NCBI GenBank assembly: GCA_009667805.1
Contig: CM019069.1
Location: forward strand, 48,504,153-48,568,152
Source of the DNA: Leptobrachium leishanense
Lineage: Eukaryota; Chordata; Amphibia; Anura; Megophryidae
Length of the DNA stretch: 64,000 bases
Reading direction: 5' to 3'
Below the pieces are notes generated by a model that saw only the letters and a program-made list of their open reading frames with translations, was not told the DNA's origin and did not search any database. Positions 12,189 to 23,770 of this stretch are shown here, in pieces. The position numbers were made by a program, and so were the translations under genes. The first letter of the stretch is position 1, and each line of letters begins with the position of its first letter.

Positions 12189-15100
12189 TGGCTCCCCCAC
12201 TCCCATGATGGCAGACCCGGTGAGACCCTCTACGGGTCTGCTTGGGGGTGCCCAGGTGCAAGTGTCTTTAACAAGTCTCAAGTTTGGGTTGCTTGGGCAA
12301 TGCTTTGCCAACCCCCGATAGTCTTTCGGTCCACAGTCCGTAGGGAGGAGGCTGCCCCCCCCCGAACGTCTCCAAACATCCGGCTGCACTGGCTCACTTT
12401 TCGACAGGCTATGCAGACCCTTGTGCTTGGTTCTCTGTCCTGGGGAAACCACACGCCCCAGTGAGATGTTGAGAGCCTTCCCTGTGCTCTCTACCCGTTG
12501 CGTGTGTGACGCTTTTCCATCACCCCCTCCTGGGGCAATGAACTGCTGCTTGGGAGAGGTACCACCTCTACCTTCTCCCATGGCCACAATTAGCCACAGA
12601 GAACATGTGCCGACTGCACCCTTTCCAGGTGTTCTGGGCAGCAGATGGATGGAATATGGGGAGACCAGTGCCTCCAGCAAAAGTGTTTGGGGATCTGGCC
12701 AGCTACCCGGCATCCAGAGGGCTCATAGCTGGAAGGCTCAGCCTCAGCAGCAATCCCACAGTAGGTGTCCCCCACAACTCGGGTACGGGGTTCAGCAGCA
12801 CACCATTGCTGGAAAAAGGGGCCACCCCCACCCTCCTGTTGGGACTTAATCTGCTGGGGAGCAAGACCCGCCATCTCCACTCCCGGAATCACAACCCGCC
12901 TGTGGGGAGCGAGGCTGCCTGCCATCCCACTAGTAGTGAACAAAATCCGCCGCTGGGGAGTGAGACCGACCGTCACCCCTCCCGGGATCATTACCTGCTG
13001 CTGTGGAGTGGTACCGCCAGTACTCTCTCCCTGGGGTCCCCCCTGCTGTGGTGGACTAAGACCGACTGATTCCCCTCCGGGGAGCTCATCTTGCGACCGG
13101 TGTAGGGATGATATGGCTGTCCGTCCTCCGGATTGCTTTGCAAGTGAGTGGCTCTTTGCTTTGTCCCAATTTCTGGGGTGGCAAGGTAGGGGTAAAGGTT
13201 AACAGTCCTCTGATGCGGTGCTAGTTTTCCAGCCGAAGTGGGGGACCGCTCCCCCATGTATGAATTATAATCCTTGATCCCTGCCATTATCAGCAAGGGA
13301 TCCGGGCCAACTTCCCCGCATTCTTCAAGCCCCGGGGGAAGGACCACAGCATCTTCTGCATTGGTCCAGGCAAAGTCCGCTGCCCTCTGCTCCTCTACCC
13401 ATCCGCGGTTGCGAGTGCTCTGTTGGGGTTCGGGGTCTTCTGTCAATCGTTCCAGTGATCTGCCTGGGTGCGCCTTAGTCTCACCTTTTGTCAACGGGCA
13501 TGCCTCCTTCTCCCAGCTTCCTGGAGTAGCAAGTAGGAGGCCGAGGATAGCAGCCCTCTGTCCTGATGCCACCTCTTCTGCTGGGTTGGGGCACTGCTCC
13601 CCATACATGTATTGTAGTCTCTACGCGCTGAAGCGCTTACCAATGCAAGCTGGGAATCCGGGCCAACTGCTCCTATTCTGGGCTCCGTGGGAAGGACCGC
13701 AGCCTCTTTCTCTGCGGGCCATGACACCTCCATCGTATCCCTCTCCTCCACCCATCCGTGAGTGGGGGTGCTTCGTGGAGGTTTGGGGCCTTCTTCTGAG
13801 CACTCCAGCAACTTGCCCGGGTGGGCCTCGTTCTCACCTATCGTTGTCAGTCTTTCCTCTCTCTGCAGTGCCCCTCGCCCCCGATGGCTCTCCCTGGTGG
13901 AGACCGCAGTCCCATCCACCGTTGCTCTGTCACTGTCTTTGTTAGGCTTCTGAAATGCACCAGCACTCTGCTCCACTGCAGGCTTCACCAGAACTGCGCT
14001 CGCCAAGTCCTTTGCCTTCTCCTTTGACAACACGCTGTAGTGTGGCTGCAGATACATTGCTTCCTCAGTAGCGTTTGAGACCTGGGAAATGCTCTGCTGT
14101 TGGGGAGAGGGGCCGACTGCCTCCTCGTACTGGTGTTCCAAAACGGCTGCAGATCCTGGGCGCAGGTCGGCTCTACCATGTCCTGTTGGATGCTCTGCTT
14201 CTACCGTTTCCATAGGGGTGAGAGCAAACGGGGAAGTGCCCTCAAACAACCTCCTCTATTCTTGCTCCAGATCCCATTCACAAGCAACCAGCCAGTCCAC
14301 TCAGTCACTGCTCAGTCCAAGATCTTTGAGAGGCTCAATCTCCCGAAACTCCTGGATTTCTGACCATCTCAATTCCGCTCTACTGCCAAAGGAGGGATCA
14401 TCTTCGAGAGCTTCAAATATTAAGCCCAGGCCGCCGTAGTCATAGCCCTAGATCGTTCCTCTCTAGCTTTGGACACAGGTTGGCGACATACCATTCCAGT
14501 GCACGGTACCCGTCCTCCAGCCATAGCTCTGTCTGGATCAGGTTCTCCAGTTGGGACAGTCTTTCTACTACTGGTTGCACTCCCAGCAATGGCACCCGCA
14601 AGTCCCATAGTCTCCAGTATCTCTCACCCTAGGTAGGAAGAATCTTACCTAGGTAGTCCTGCTCGAGCTGTAGAGTGTCCCTCCAGAGCTGTTGACGAGC
14701 TGTGTCATTTTCCAATGAAACATCCTGACCAAGTTCTGGATCTCTGTGCTGGTCGACCGCTGTAGCTCCCCTGAGCTGGTGCTGCAACTTGGCCACTCGA
14801 AGCTGACTGATCCCTTCCAAAATGCTTGGGATCCCCTCTTCTGGAGGGTTGGCTCCAAACAGGGCCAGCTTTCATTGTATCTCCTGTCGCCATTCTGTGA
14901 CTTCTGAGTCCTCATAGAGGGCCATGCTCACCTTGATGGACCTTGGTAATTCTGCCAAGTGGACTGCTCTGGACTTGATGCTGGTGCACTTTTTCTGAAT
15001 TCCCAGCCAGCGTTGCTGCATGGCTTTCTGCAAGGCTGGCTTTACCAAAGTCCATGCAGCTGGAAGGTCCCTTGTCAGGCGAAAGTCTTGAGAATCCCAG

Positions 15101-15412
15101 TGGTGGTTTGGAGTGGCTGAGACAGAGGTCAAACCAGCGGCTGTATTTCCCCTTGCTGGGTTGATCTCAGATCTTACTGGCTGTAGGGCTGCTCCAGGCT
15201 CTTGGAGTTTTGTGATGTCTGAGACCGGGGTCAAGCCAGCGGCTGTATCTCCCCCTGCTGGGCTGGTCTCAGGGCTGCTTCCAGATGTCTGGTAACTCCA
15301 AGCGTTTGGCGTATCCCAGTGAGATTTTGGAGCTTCTGAGACCGGGGTCAAGCCAGCGGCTGTATATCCCCCTGCTGGGCTGGTCTCAGAGATCCCACCG
15401 CTCTGCCACCAA
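12189..15412 (-). pseudogene. Internal region of the LTR element with modular coding repeats
   Basis: Minus-strand open frames at 14872-15351 (159 codons), 13491-14249 (252) and 12991-13608 (205) lie where gag would be. No zinc knuckle, protease, RT or integrase motif is visible. Near the primer-binding side three tandem units contain GGDTAAGLTPVSD-like text. A later pair of about 140-codon modules shares AHPG, GWVEE, AVLP, VGPD, DYN and a YL-x(2-4)-E end. A short stretch at 14629-14820, reading LQHQLRGATAVDQ and onward, looks coiled-coil-like. Frames are broken between segments. The function is unknown; a gag-derived or added ORF is possible. Confidence 0.5.
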
Positions 15413-16500
15413 TGTGACGGACGCCCCTACTTGGAGGGAGTAGATCCGCCTTAGGTGCCGGAGTTGCTCTGCAATGAGCAGCGCTAGCGAGCCGGTGTCA
15501 GGTCCCTTCCTGGAATATATCGAGTCCGCCAGGAGGAAATACCTAGCAGACAGTCCCTCTTCCCAAATACTCGTCAAGACGAAGTATAGTTTAAGCAAGT
15601 TGGTTTATTATGAACAGCACAGACACGGTACATTTAAACGGTACAGTCCCATTGTTCTCTCCTATGCCTGCCCTCAGACATCCCGGCGCCAGTTTTGCCA
15701 CTGCCTCTAGCCAGAGCCCTTTTCATATCCTTAACATGGGCTGCCCCGGCCTCCAGCTCCTGGAGCCACACTGTCTGGCCCGCTCTGGGCTGTTCCTTGC
15801 CTGGGAAATTCCACCCCGTAGTGCGAGCTCTGATTCCGATGCCGGATCTCCTCTGCGGCTAGGAACCCAGACCTGGGTTTAGCGGCTGATTGAGGGGTGA
15901 TCTGGGCGGCGCTCCCCTTTAGACTTCACCCCACAGTGACACAATGTTCTCAGGGCCCTTCTGACCAAAAAGCCCTCTGGTGGCATGTACAGGGGCTGAG
16001 CGGTGCAGGGTTTAAGGAATGTCAGCTGTGCTTTGTCTTGGCCGGTTGCGGCTGTATCTGGGTTGCGCTGGGCAGGTAAACCATGATGGCGGGGCAAGGC
16101 AGGGGTGGCAAAGAACTTACTAAACATCAGGATCACACAAGCATAAATTGTATAAATGAATTTTAACCTTGAACACTTTGTAGGAGCACTAATGACATAT
16201 TTTGTTTGTACAGTTGGATCTGGTACAAACTGGACACAAAGGAGAACGAGTAATTAATCAGCACAGGAGATATACAGACAAATTGCAGCCGGGCTGTTTC
16301 AGTGACTGATACATTGTAGCAAGCATGTACTACTGGTTACTAGCAGGATCTGTGCAGGGGAAAAACCTGATTAAATATAAGTCTAGCAACAGTTTTCCAC
16401 TAACAGTGGAATTTGTTCATATAAATAAAGGGTAAACGAAATATAACAAAATAAGAATGAAATTAAACTAAATAAATCCTTTGGCGGCCGATCCGTCACA
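15413..16500 (-). repeat. LTR (5' LTR of the minus-strand element)
   Basis: A 1,088-bp uninterrupted LTR starting TGTGACGGACG and ending GATCCGTCACA. It provides the empty-site sequence for the Tc1 in the partner LTR. AT-rich sequence near 16370-16480 includes TATAAATAAAGG and similar motifs on the plus strand; no promoter can be assigned with confidence. Confidence 0.8.
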
Positions 16501-17317
16501 GCGCTCACCTCCTCCAGTCCTGACAAGGAGTTTGGGTGTTTTTGGAGTTTACATATACTGATCATCCGGATACAGTGCGATACGATACGTACCACATGCC
16601 AGGCGCAGCTTCGTCTCAGTCTCACCTTGTCATCCAGCTGCTCCACCTCCTTCATGCAAGACCCCACAGCACAGGAAGCCAGCGACTGACGTGAGGCGCA
16701 TGCTGCCGCCGGCACCAACAAGTGCCGGCACACATCATCTACGTCAGCCGCTGGCGACGATGGAGGCAGGCCGCGGCTCACGGCTGGCGTGCGTCAGCGC
16801 AGAGTAACTAAATTGCGGCGGCCGATAAGTGGGACACACAAATTAATGATTTCCTGCTTCAGTGGCCGGGCCGGCTGCGCCCTAGGCAGGCACTGCGCTC
16901 TAGGCGCCCGCCTAGCTCGCCTAGTGGCAGCGCCGGCCCTGCCTGCACCTCTTGCAGGCTAGGAACCGAAGAACTGAAGGTATGGAGGGGTGGATTCAGG
17001 AAAACAGGAATTCTACAGCGCCGGACTTGTTTCTCCTGCGGCGCCTACGACCGGATATGTGACAGTTTCATTGGAAGGATACCTTTCACTGAGCAATTGT
17101 GGACAGAAAGACGGTGACAACCTGGAACATCTTTGTACCTCTGGGGCAGAACTTGGGGCTATTGGTCTTGGAACCTTCTTATTTTAAGAGTGTTTCATCA
17201 AGCCCTCCTAAGTATTCGTCCTGTAATTTAGAAAGTTAAAACAGCAGAACATTTTATTATAACCTACATATTCTTCTTATACTACATTATAACCTGCTAA
17301 AGCCGTGATACCCCAGA

Positions 17318-17840
17318 TTATTATTATTTATTTATAAAGCGCCAGCATATTCCGCAGCGCTGAACAAGGGGCACAATGTAGACAGGGTTACAATACATTG
17401 AACAACATTTTGATAAACCAGTACAGGAGGAAACGAAGACCCTATTCCCTTGAACTTACAATCTAGAAGGGTTGGGGGTAGAAAGAGGAGAGGACTGCAA
17501 GGTGAGAGTAATGGACTGCAAGGTGAGAGTGATGGACTGGTTGGGGCAGTGGGTTGTGTTAGTGAGTCGGGTGGTAGACTTGCCTTAATAGGAATGTCTT
17601 AAGGGAGCGTTTGAAGGAAGGGAGACTAGGGGAAAGTTTGACAGTACGAGGTAGTGTGTTCCAGAGGATGGGGGCTGTGTGTGAGAAATTCTGCAGTCTA
17701 TCATGGGAAGAGGTGATGCGGGGAGAGGCTAGGCGCAGGTCACGGTTTGATATAAGGGAGCGGGCTGGGGTGTATTTGGTGATTAGTGAGGACAGGTAGT
17801 GGGGAGCTGAGTTAGTGAGAGCTTTGTAGAGATTTGTCAT
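17318..17840 (-). mobile_element. 5'-truncated Rex1/CR1-like LINE 3' end
   Basis: On the minus strand it encodes the extreme C-terminus of the same protein as the LINE at 41640-44480: [20 protein letters not shown], then [16 protein letters not shown], ending RQVYHPTH and a stop codon. The 3' untranslated part follows, with GCGCTGCGGAATATGCTGGC, and a terminal TAAATAAATAATAATAA microsatellite. This is a typical dead-on-arrival LINE insertion. Confidence 0.85.
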
Positions 17841-18125
17841 ACATAAGGCTGGTAGAGCATCATATGGACATGTAGATTACAAACATCTGGGTTGCCAAGG
17901 TTATTCATCACTGTACTAAAGGAACATAATTTATTGCTGACTTTAAATGACTTTAAGACCTCATTTAAAAACTTTACATTTTTTTGTAATTTGAGTAGTG
18001 CAGAAATGCACAAAAGACCGTGCACACAGCCCATACTCGGTCTCAAAAATATGTTGTGAGCCTTCAAGGCCCAGGTGCAAGCTAAAACCACAGGGGACCA
18101 GCCTAAGGAATAGAAAAGAAGGATC

Positions 18126-19478
18126 CGGGGGGCATGGCCGGCTGATGAAGAGAGAGGACGTGTGTCTCAGGAGCTCCGACCCGTCCCTCTCTCTTGGGGT
18201 CCCCTTGCTGTTTCTACCCGCAGATTTTTGTACCACGGGACCCAAGAGCGGCTAGCCAGCGGAGCCGAGATTTCCGGGGCCCATTCTGCCCCAACCCCGG
18301 ACCAGAGAGCCGATATGCGGCAGGCATGGGGAGCCGGCGGCCATCTTGAGGCCTACCTCTGGGCTGCATCGTGGCTTGGGAGTGGCAGAACCTACTCAAC
18401 AAACCGGGGCCTTCCCTGATCTCATCACCCCAGCTAACCTGGTGGAAGGAGCGGATGGAGGACACGTGCGGTGGCAGGCGGGTACCCCGTCGCTTCCCGC
18501 GCTGACATGGAGGCAGCGTTCCTGATACTCGAGGGCCTACTGCTGGAGGAGGAGGATGAGAGCCCGTTGATGCGGGGTGCCATGAGGCACTTCACGGCGG
18601 CCCTGAGGAACTGCAGAGGCGCAGGTACCCTGAACGACACTGTGCCTGAAGGGGACCGGACGGCGACAGAAGACACGGGTGGTGAGAGCGCGCAGGGGTC
18701 CGCATCTACACGGTGGGGGGGTGTTGCTCCCTTCCGAACCTATGGTGGCTGAGCTGAGCCCGGTCGAGGCCTGCCACGTGGCTATAACGGAAGGCTATGA
18801 CGAGGTCGACATACCGAATAAGACGCTGACTCTGCTTCCCATGCCTGGCTGTACGCAAGTAGATCGAGAAGAGAGTTGGAGGCAGGCCCCTCTCCTGTTG
18901 GGAGCTAGGTCGATTTGCAGCGGCGGGGAGAAGCTGGCCCACTGGAGCGCCGAAACGGCAGTTGTAGCGGAGAGGTACGGCGGGTACCTCCTAGGGTTCT
19001 CTGATTTGCCGCCGGCCCTGTCCCTCACTGACGGGCCTTATCTACTCTGCCTCACCCCGACTGCCCTGCAGATGCCTCCATTTCTGGACACAGGCTGAGA
19101 ACGGTCCTTTATTTTTCCTGCCTTGTTTTTTCGATGATGACCTGCTGTTTCTTCTATAGGAACTCTGCCCACACGCTGAGACTTTTTACATTTTATGTTT
19201 ATTTTCCGATGAGACCCCCCAACTGGGGATGATTTTGTTATTTTCTGTGCTTTATGATGAGTCTTTTTGCTCCCTGAGCCGTTTTTGTTTTTATTGCCGT
19301 CATTTAGATGACTTGCTGCCGATTTCCGAACCTAGTTTATTTTCCTTTTTCATGCTGATGTCTGGATAATTCTCTTTGCATTTTGCTGTGTTACTTATTG
19401 CCGAATATTCTGGCCTTGTGAGGCCTTATGTTGATGTTTATATGACCTTTACTCAAAATAAAAAAAAATTAATATAAG
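18126..19478 (+). mobile_element. RT-less retroposon, copy 1
   Basis: It begins GGGGGGCATGGCCGGCTGATG and ends in an A-rich tail after ACCTTTACTCAAAATAAA. It is the same family as 52661-54471: both share a GC-rich 5' half with broken open frames, the block GATGAGACCCCCC...GGGGATGATTTTGTT, and the AGGCCTT/ATGTTGA region before the tail. Its open frames (18471-18752 and 18679-19098) carry no reverse transcriptase. The second ends PPFLDTG, as the other copy ends PFLWLDTG. A target duplication is suggested (AAGGAAT...GATCC at 18105-18125 and after the tail) but imperfect. Confidence 0.6.
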
Positions 19479-19836
19479 GAATGATCCAGGCACTCCAGAT
19501 CCGTTTCAAAGTCTGTTTTAGCAGCAAAACATTGCCTTGGTGATCCATTAAAGATTTTGAACCCGGTCTGCAGTACCTGATCCCTTCTTCTCTTTTCATT
19601 TTCTCCTGATATCATAAGACATTTATTTCTGCTCTGCTATATTTGATTGTTGTTACATGAATTGTGCTGCTACACTGCCTTTACAGGCCACTAGGAGGTG
19701 CTGCTAGGATAGCACTGATACCTCTGGACTCTCCTTTTCTGTTTTCAAAAGCAAATTATTCCCAGAATGTCTGAAATCCATGCAACGCAATAAAATACCA
19801 TTTTATTTATCATTATTTTTCTACATTAACCATACA
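19479..19836. other. Intron, nothing recognised
   Basis: Unclassified sequence between the retroposon and a Tc1 element. The stretch CCACTAGGAGGTGCTG at about 19683 partly resembles a CTCF site. Confidence 0.4.
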
Positions 19837-20066
19837 TACAGGTGAAACTCAAAAAATTAGAATATCGTGCAAAAGTTCATTTATTTCAGTAATGCAACGT
19901 AAAAGGTGAAACTAATATATGAGACTCCTTACATGCAAAGCAAGATTGTTCAAGCAGTGTTTTGTCATAATTGTGATGATTATGGTTTACAGCTCATGAA
20001 AACCCAAAATCCACAATCTCAGAAAAATAGAATATTACATGCCATCGATAAAACAAGGATTGTACA

Positions 20067-20471
20067 CAGGGCTGGACTCGGACAAAAAATCAGCCCTGGA
20101 CTTCTTCCAGACAGGCCCACTTTAATTATGCAAACACGCACAAAAATAGTATATAAACCAACCGGATCGCTCAACCAATCACTCTACAGATACCGGAGTT
20201 GCTGCACAGCGATTGATTAAAGCAATGCAGCGGCACTGAGATTGAGTGTGCACCATGCCTTAAAGTGAGGCGGATGCGTAGCGGGTCTCACCAGCACAGT
20301 GGCCCCAATATGAGATTGTGGCAGATTGCGTCTGTTTTACAGACGGTGAGGAATTTTCACCTCACCCATTAAGGACAGTGCAAGGTGCGGTGAACCAGCA
20401 TTCTCACTGGCCCACTGAGCCATCGGCCCACCGGGAATCTCCCTGTAGTCCCTATGGCCAGTAAATGCCTG
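20067..20471. mobile_element. Small non-autonomous hAT element
   Basis: It starts CAGGGCTGGACTCGG and ends GGCCAGTAAATGCCTG, a decayed complement. It is flanked by a perfect 8-bp duplication, ATTGTACA, at 20059-20066 and 20472-20479. It has no coding capacity. It sits inside the left repeat of the Tc1 copy, so it is younger than that insertion. Confidence 0.85.
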
Positions 20472-20525
20472 ATTGTACATAGAACAATATCGGACCTCTG
20501 AAAAGGTATAAGCATGCATATGTAA

Positions 20526-21532
20526 TCAGTACTTGGTTTGGGTCCCTTTTGCAGCAATTACTGCCTCAATGCGGCAATGTGGCATGGAAGCTATCAGCCT
20601 GTGGCACTGCTGAGGTGTTATGGAAGACCAGGATGTTTCAATAGCGGCCTTCAGCTCTTCTGCATTGTTCGGTCTCATGTCTCTCATCTTTCTCTTGGCA
20701 ATGCCCCTAGATTCTATATGGGGTTCAGGTCAGGTGAGTTCGCTGGCCAATCAAGCACAGTAATCCCACGGTCATTGAACCAGGTTTTGGTGCTTTTGGC
20801 AGTGTGGGCAGGTGCCAAGTACTGCTGGAAAATGAAGTCCGCATCCCCATAAAGCTCGTCTGCGGAAGGAAGCATGAAGTGCTCCAAAATCTCCTGGTAG
20901 ATGGCTGCATTGACCCTGGACTTAATGAAGCACAGTGGACCAGCACCAGCAGATGACATGGCTCCCCAAATCAACACTGACTGTGGAAACTTCACACTGG
21001 ACTTCAAGCATCTTTCAGTGTGTGCCTCTCCATTCTTCCTCCATACTCTGGGTCCTTGGTTTCCAAATGAGATGCAAAAGTTGCTCTCATCAGAAAAGAG
21101 GACTTTGGACCACTGAGCAACAGACCAGGTCCGTTTTTCTTTAGCCCAGGTAAGACGCTTCTGACGTTGTTTGTTGTTCAGGAGCGGCTTGGCAAGAGGA
21201 ATACGACATTTGAAGCCCATGTCCAGGATCTGTCAGTGTCTGGTGGCTCTTGATGCACTGACTCCAGCCTCAGTCCACTCCTTGTGAAAGTCCCCAACAC
21301 TTTTGAATGGCCTTTTCCTGACAATCCTCTCCAGGCTGCGGTCATCCCTGCTGCTTGTGCACCTTTTTCTTCCGCACTTTTCCCTTCCACATAACTTTCT
21401 ATTAATGTGCTTTGATACAGCACTTTGGGAACATCCAACTTCTTTTGCAATTACCTTTTGAGGCTTTCCCTCCTTATGGAGGGTGTCAATGATGGTTTTC
21501 TGCACAACTGTCAGGTCAGCAGTCTTTCCCAT
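20526..21532 (-). pseudogene. Tc1 transposase with destroyed catalytic triad
   Basis: It starts MGKTADLTVVQKTIIDTLHK and ends AAKGTQTKY-like, about 336 codons. A frameshift falls near 21225, between the HTH part (21233-21532) and the catalytic part. The first Asp is present in LFSDESNF. The second is replaced by Tyr in FQQYLAPAHT, where the family has FQQD. The glutamate codon after DLNPI is now TAG. All three lesions make this copy inactive. Confidence 0.88.
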
Positions 21533-21949
21533 GATTGTGATTCCTACTGAACCAGACTGAGAGACCATTTAAAGGCTCAGGAACCCTTTGCATGTGTTAT
21601 GGATGAATTAGCTGATTCGAGTGGGACACTTTGAGCCTAGCATATATTGCACCTTTTCTATAATATTCTAATTTTTTGAGATTGTGGATTTGGGGTTTTC
21701 ATGAGCTCTAAGCCATAATCATCACAATTATGACAAATCATGGCTTGAACTATCTTGCTTTGCATGTAATGAGTCTATTCTCATGTATTAGTTTCACCTT
21801 TTAAGTTGCATTACTGAAGTAAATGAACTTTTGCACAATATTCAAATTTTTCGAGTTTCACCTGTACATCCAATTTTCTACTTTTCATACTTATAAACCT
21901 GAATTGCTTTAGCCTGAGTGTCTTGGCATTTGCATTGTATGTTCATTAT

Positions 21950-22030
21950 TTAACCCCTTAAGGACCAAGGGTCTGTAAAGTCAATGCATATAGGATGGCA
22001 CAGTTCCGTCGTTGATCATTAAGGGGTTGA
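21950..22030. mobile_element. 81-bp TTAA mini-element
   Basis: It starts TTAACCCCTTAAGGACC and ends CATTAAGGGGTTGA. The terminal repeats match those of the large piggyBac element and the element is bounded by TTAA (right copy now TTGA). It is an extreme internal-deletion derivative of that family. Confidence 0.65.
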
Positions 22031-23243
22031 TGCTGCAGTGCAGAAACGCCAGGCCTCGTATCTCTTTTCTTTATAGCTTTTAGGAATTTACTTCCTCAAT
22101 ACTCAGGAGTTTTGGAAGAAGTGAAAATTCTCCCATTCATCTCACTTTCTACCTATTTGGTCTAGATTGTTCTCATCTTCTGCCAATTCTCTTCACTTTA
22201 CCCTTCAGTGAATAGACCTGTGAGAAAAATTCTTGTATACACACACACGTAACTAATATTGTTTTGAATGCCTAAAATGTCTGGATATTCCACAAATTTG
22301 TCAAGCCTTGCATCCCGAAGCTGTAACAACTGCAAAGGCATCACATTGACCTAAATCCAAGCCCAGAGTGTATAGGCCAGTGGACATATTTGCAGCAAGC
22401 TCCGACATGTGTAGGTCTGGGGAACAGAAACATTTTTTTTCCACATTTCTGTCTTGCTGCAGTCCATCTAGACGTGTGAGGCATACAGCAAGCAGCCTCA
22501 AACCAGGATGCAGAGCAGAGGATAGTACACTCCAAGTCCTATGGACTCCAGGAGGTGATACTGTCGGCGACGCGGAAGCGCAACCACGAGTATCACCGAT
22601 GGCAGTGCTGCATTCTGGGGCTGGCTGCGGAATTAGCACCTCCTCCGGAATATGGTGCCTACAGGTACAGGTATTCCCCCTTAGCGTTCACATTTTAGCG
22701 CCAAGTAGGGAATAGTGCCCTGAGGGCAATATTACAAAGTTGGTGCTAACTTAACCAGAGCTGTTGTTAACTTAACTTAACAACCCCATAGACTATAATG
22801 GATCTTGTAAGTTTACAACAGCTCTGGTTAGTGCCTTGTCGCCTGGTGGGCTGTGCCTGGCGGCGGGGCTTTAAACTATGGCATTGGGTCCCTCCTCCAG
22901 CCTGCCTACACAGCTGATGAGCAGCACTCGTCATTGGCTGCAGGGGGACAGCCTGAGTTCAACTGGTGGCGGGAGCAGAGAGGCCCATTGAAGCTAGCAG
23001 GGCATGCTATGCCACCCTGCGACTTCAAGGCCCACTGGCCGCGGGACAGGCATAGTACGCCCCGCGGCGGGAAAGGGTTAAGGTAGCCCAACTTTGGAAT
23101 AGGGCCCAAAGGTGGTGAGGATGAGTAGTGTCCCTTTAACAATTAATGCTGACTTTTAGCCTTTGCTGCTCTCTATGAGTAACTGACCCAGAATAAGGGC
23201 CTACGTGTTTTATTGCTGTGTAACTCTGATATACATGTGTGAC
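22031..23243. other. Intron, nothing recognised
   Basis: Intronic sequence with only short chance ORFs. A (CA)n run lies at about 22237. A palindromic stretch on GTTAACTTAAC near 22740-22800 and GC-rich text at 22850-23080 may belong to an unrecognised repeat. Confidence 0.4.
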
Positions 23244-23770
23244 TTAAAGGAATACTCTAGGCAACATGACCACCTAAGCTTTTTTAGGTGGTCATGATGC
23301 CCTGAGTATGCCCTTGTCTGTCCCCCCTCCCTCCGCTCAGCCGATCGGCTGAAACAGCTGAAAACAGCTGAGAGACGTGGAGGACTTTACTCCGCACTCC
23401 CAGCTGTCAGTCAGCAGAGCGGGATTCATATTTCCCGCTTCTGCCGACTGTTGCCGAGTAGGAGACGTCATCGCACTTTCAGCGCGATGACGTCTCCAAC
23501 TCGCCGTAGTAGCTGGCAGGAGCGAGCCGCCAGCATAGTCTGCGGCTGCGATTAGTGTTGCGCGCATCCTCTTGCGTGTAACACTAATCCAATTAGAAGA
23601 GGAAGCCTGCTGATTGGCTGGCTTACGTGAGAGGCGCGCATGCGCGCTTCTCACGTAAACCATTAGCCAAGTGCAACATTTTCAGGACGGGAGCGGAAGA
23701 GGAGGGAGGGGAGTATAAAAAAACAACGCCGTTGGAAACAAGTGTTTTTTAGGGTAAGTATTACATTTAA
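23244..23770. mobile_element. T2-type MITE (TTAAAGG ends)
   Basis: The left end is TTAAAGGAATACTC and the right end is AGTATTACATTTAA, both bounded by TTAA. The TTAAAGGRR terminus is the hallmark of the T2 MITE group of frogs (Kolobok superfamily; established knowledge). A hairpin CATGACCACCTAAG/TTAGGTGGTCATG lies just inside the left end. There is no coding capacity. Confidence 0.65.

Larger units (their letters stand above)
19839..21864 (-). mobile_element. Tc1-like transposon with long inverted repeats, copy 3
   Basis: The outer ends are CAGGTGAAACTCAAAAAATT and TTTTTCGAGTTTCACCTG, with TA on both sides. The inverted repeats extend about 200 bp, including TTTATTTCAGTAATGCAACG and its complement. 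This is the long-IR arrangement seen in some Tc1 families. A 405-bp hAT element is inserted in the left part. Confidence 0.9.

Noticed and set aside
12421..13945. Plus-strand frames of 142-223 codons
   Set aside because: They are the antisense of the LTR element's minus-strand reading frames in GC-rich DNA; the primer-binding site and purine tract indicate the minus strand as sense.
19683..19700. CCACTAGGAGGTGCTG as a CTCF site
   Set aside because: Two or more departures from the core consensus; much weaker than the motif at 63495.
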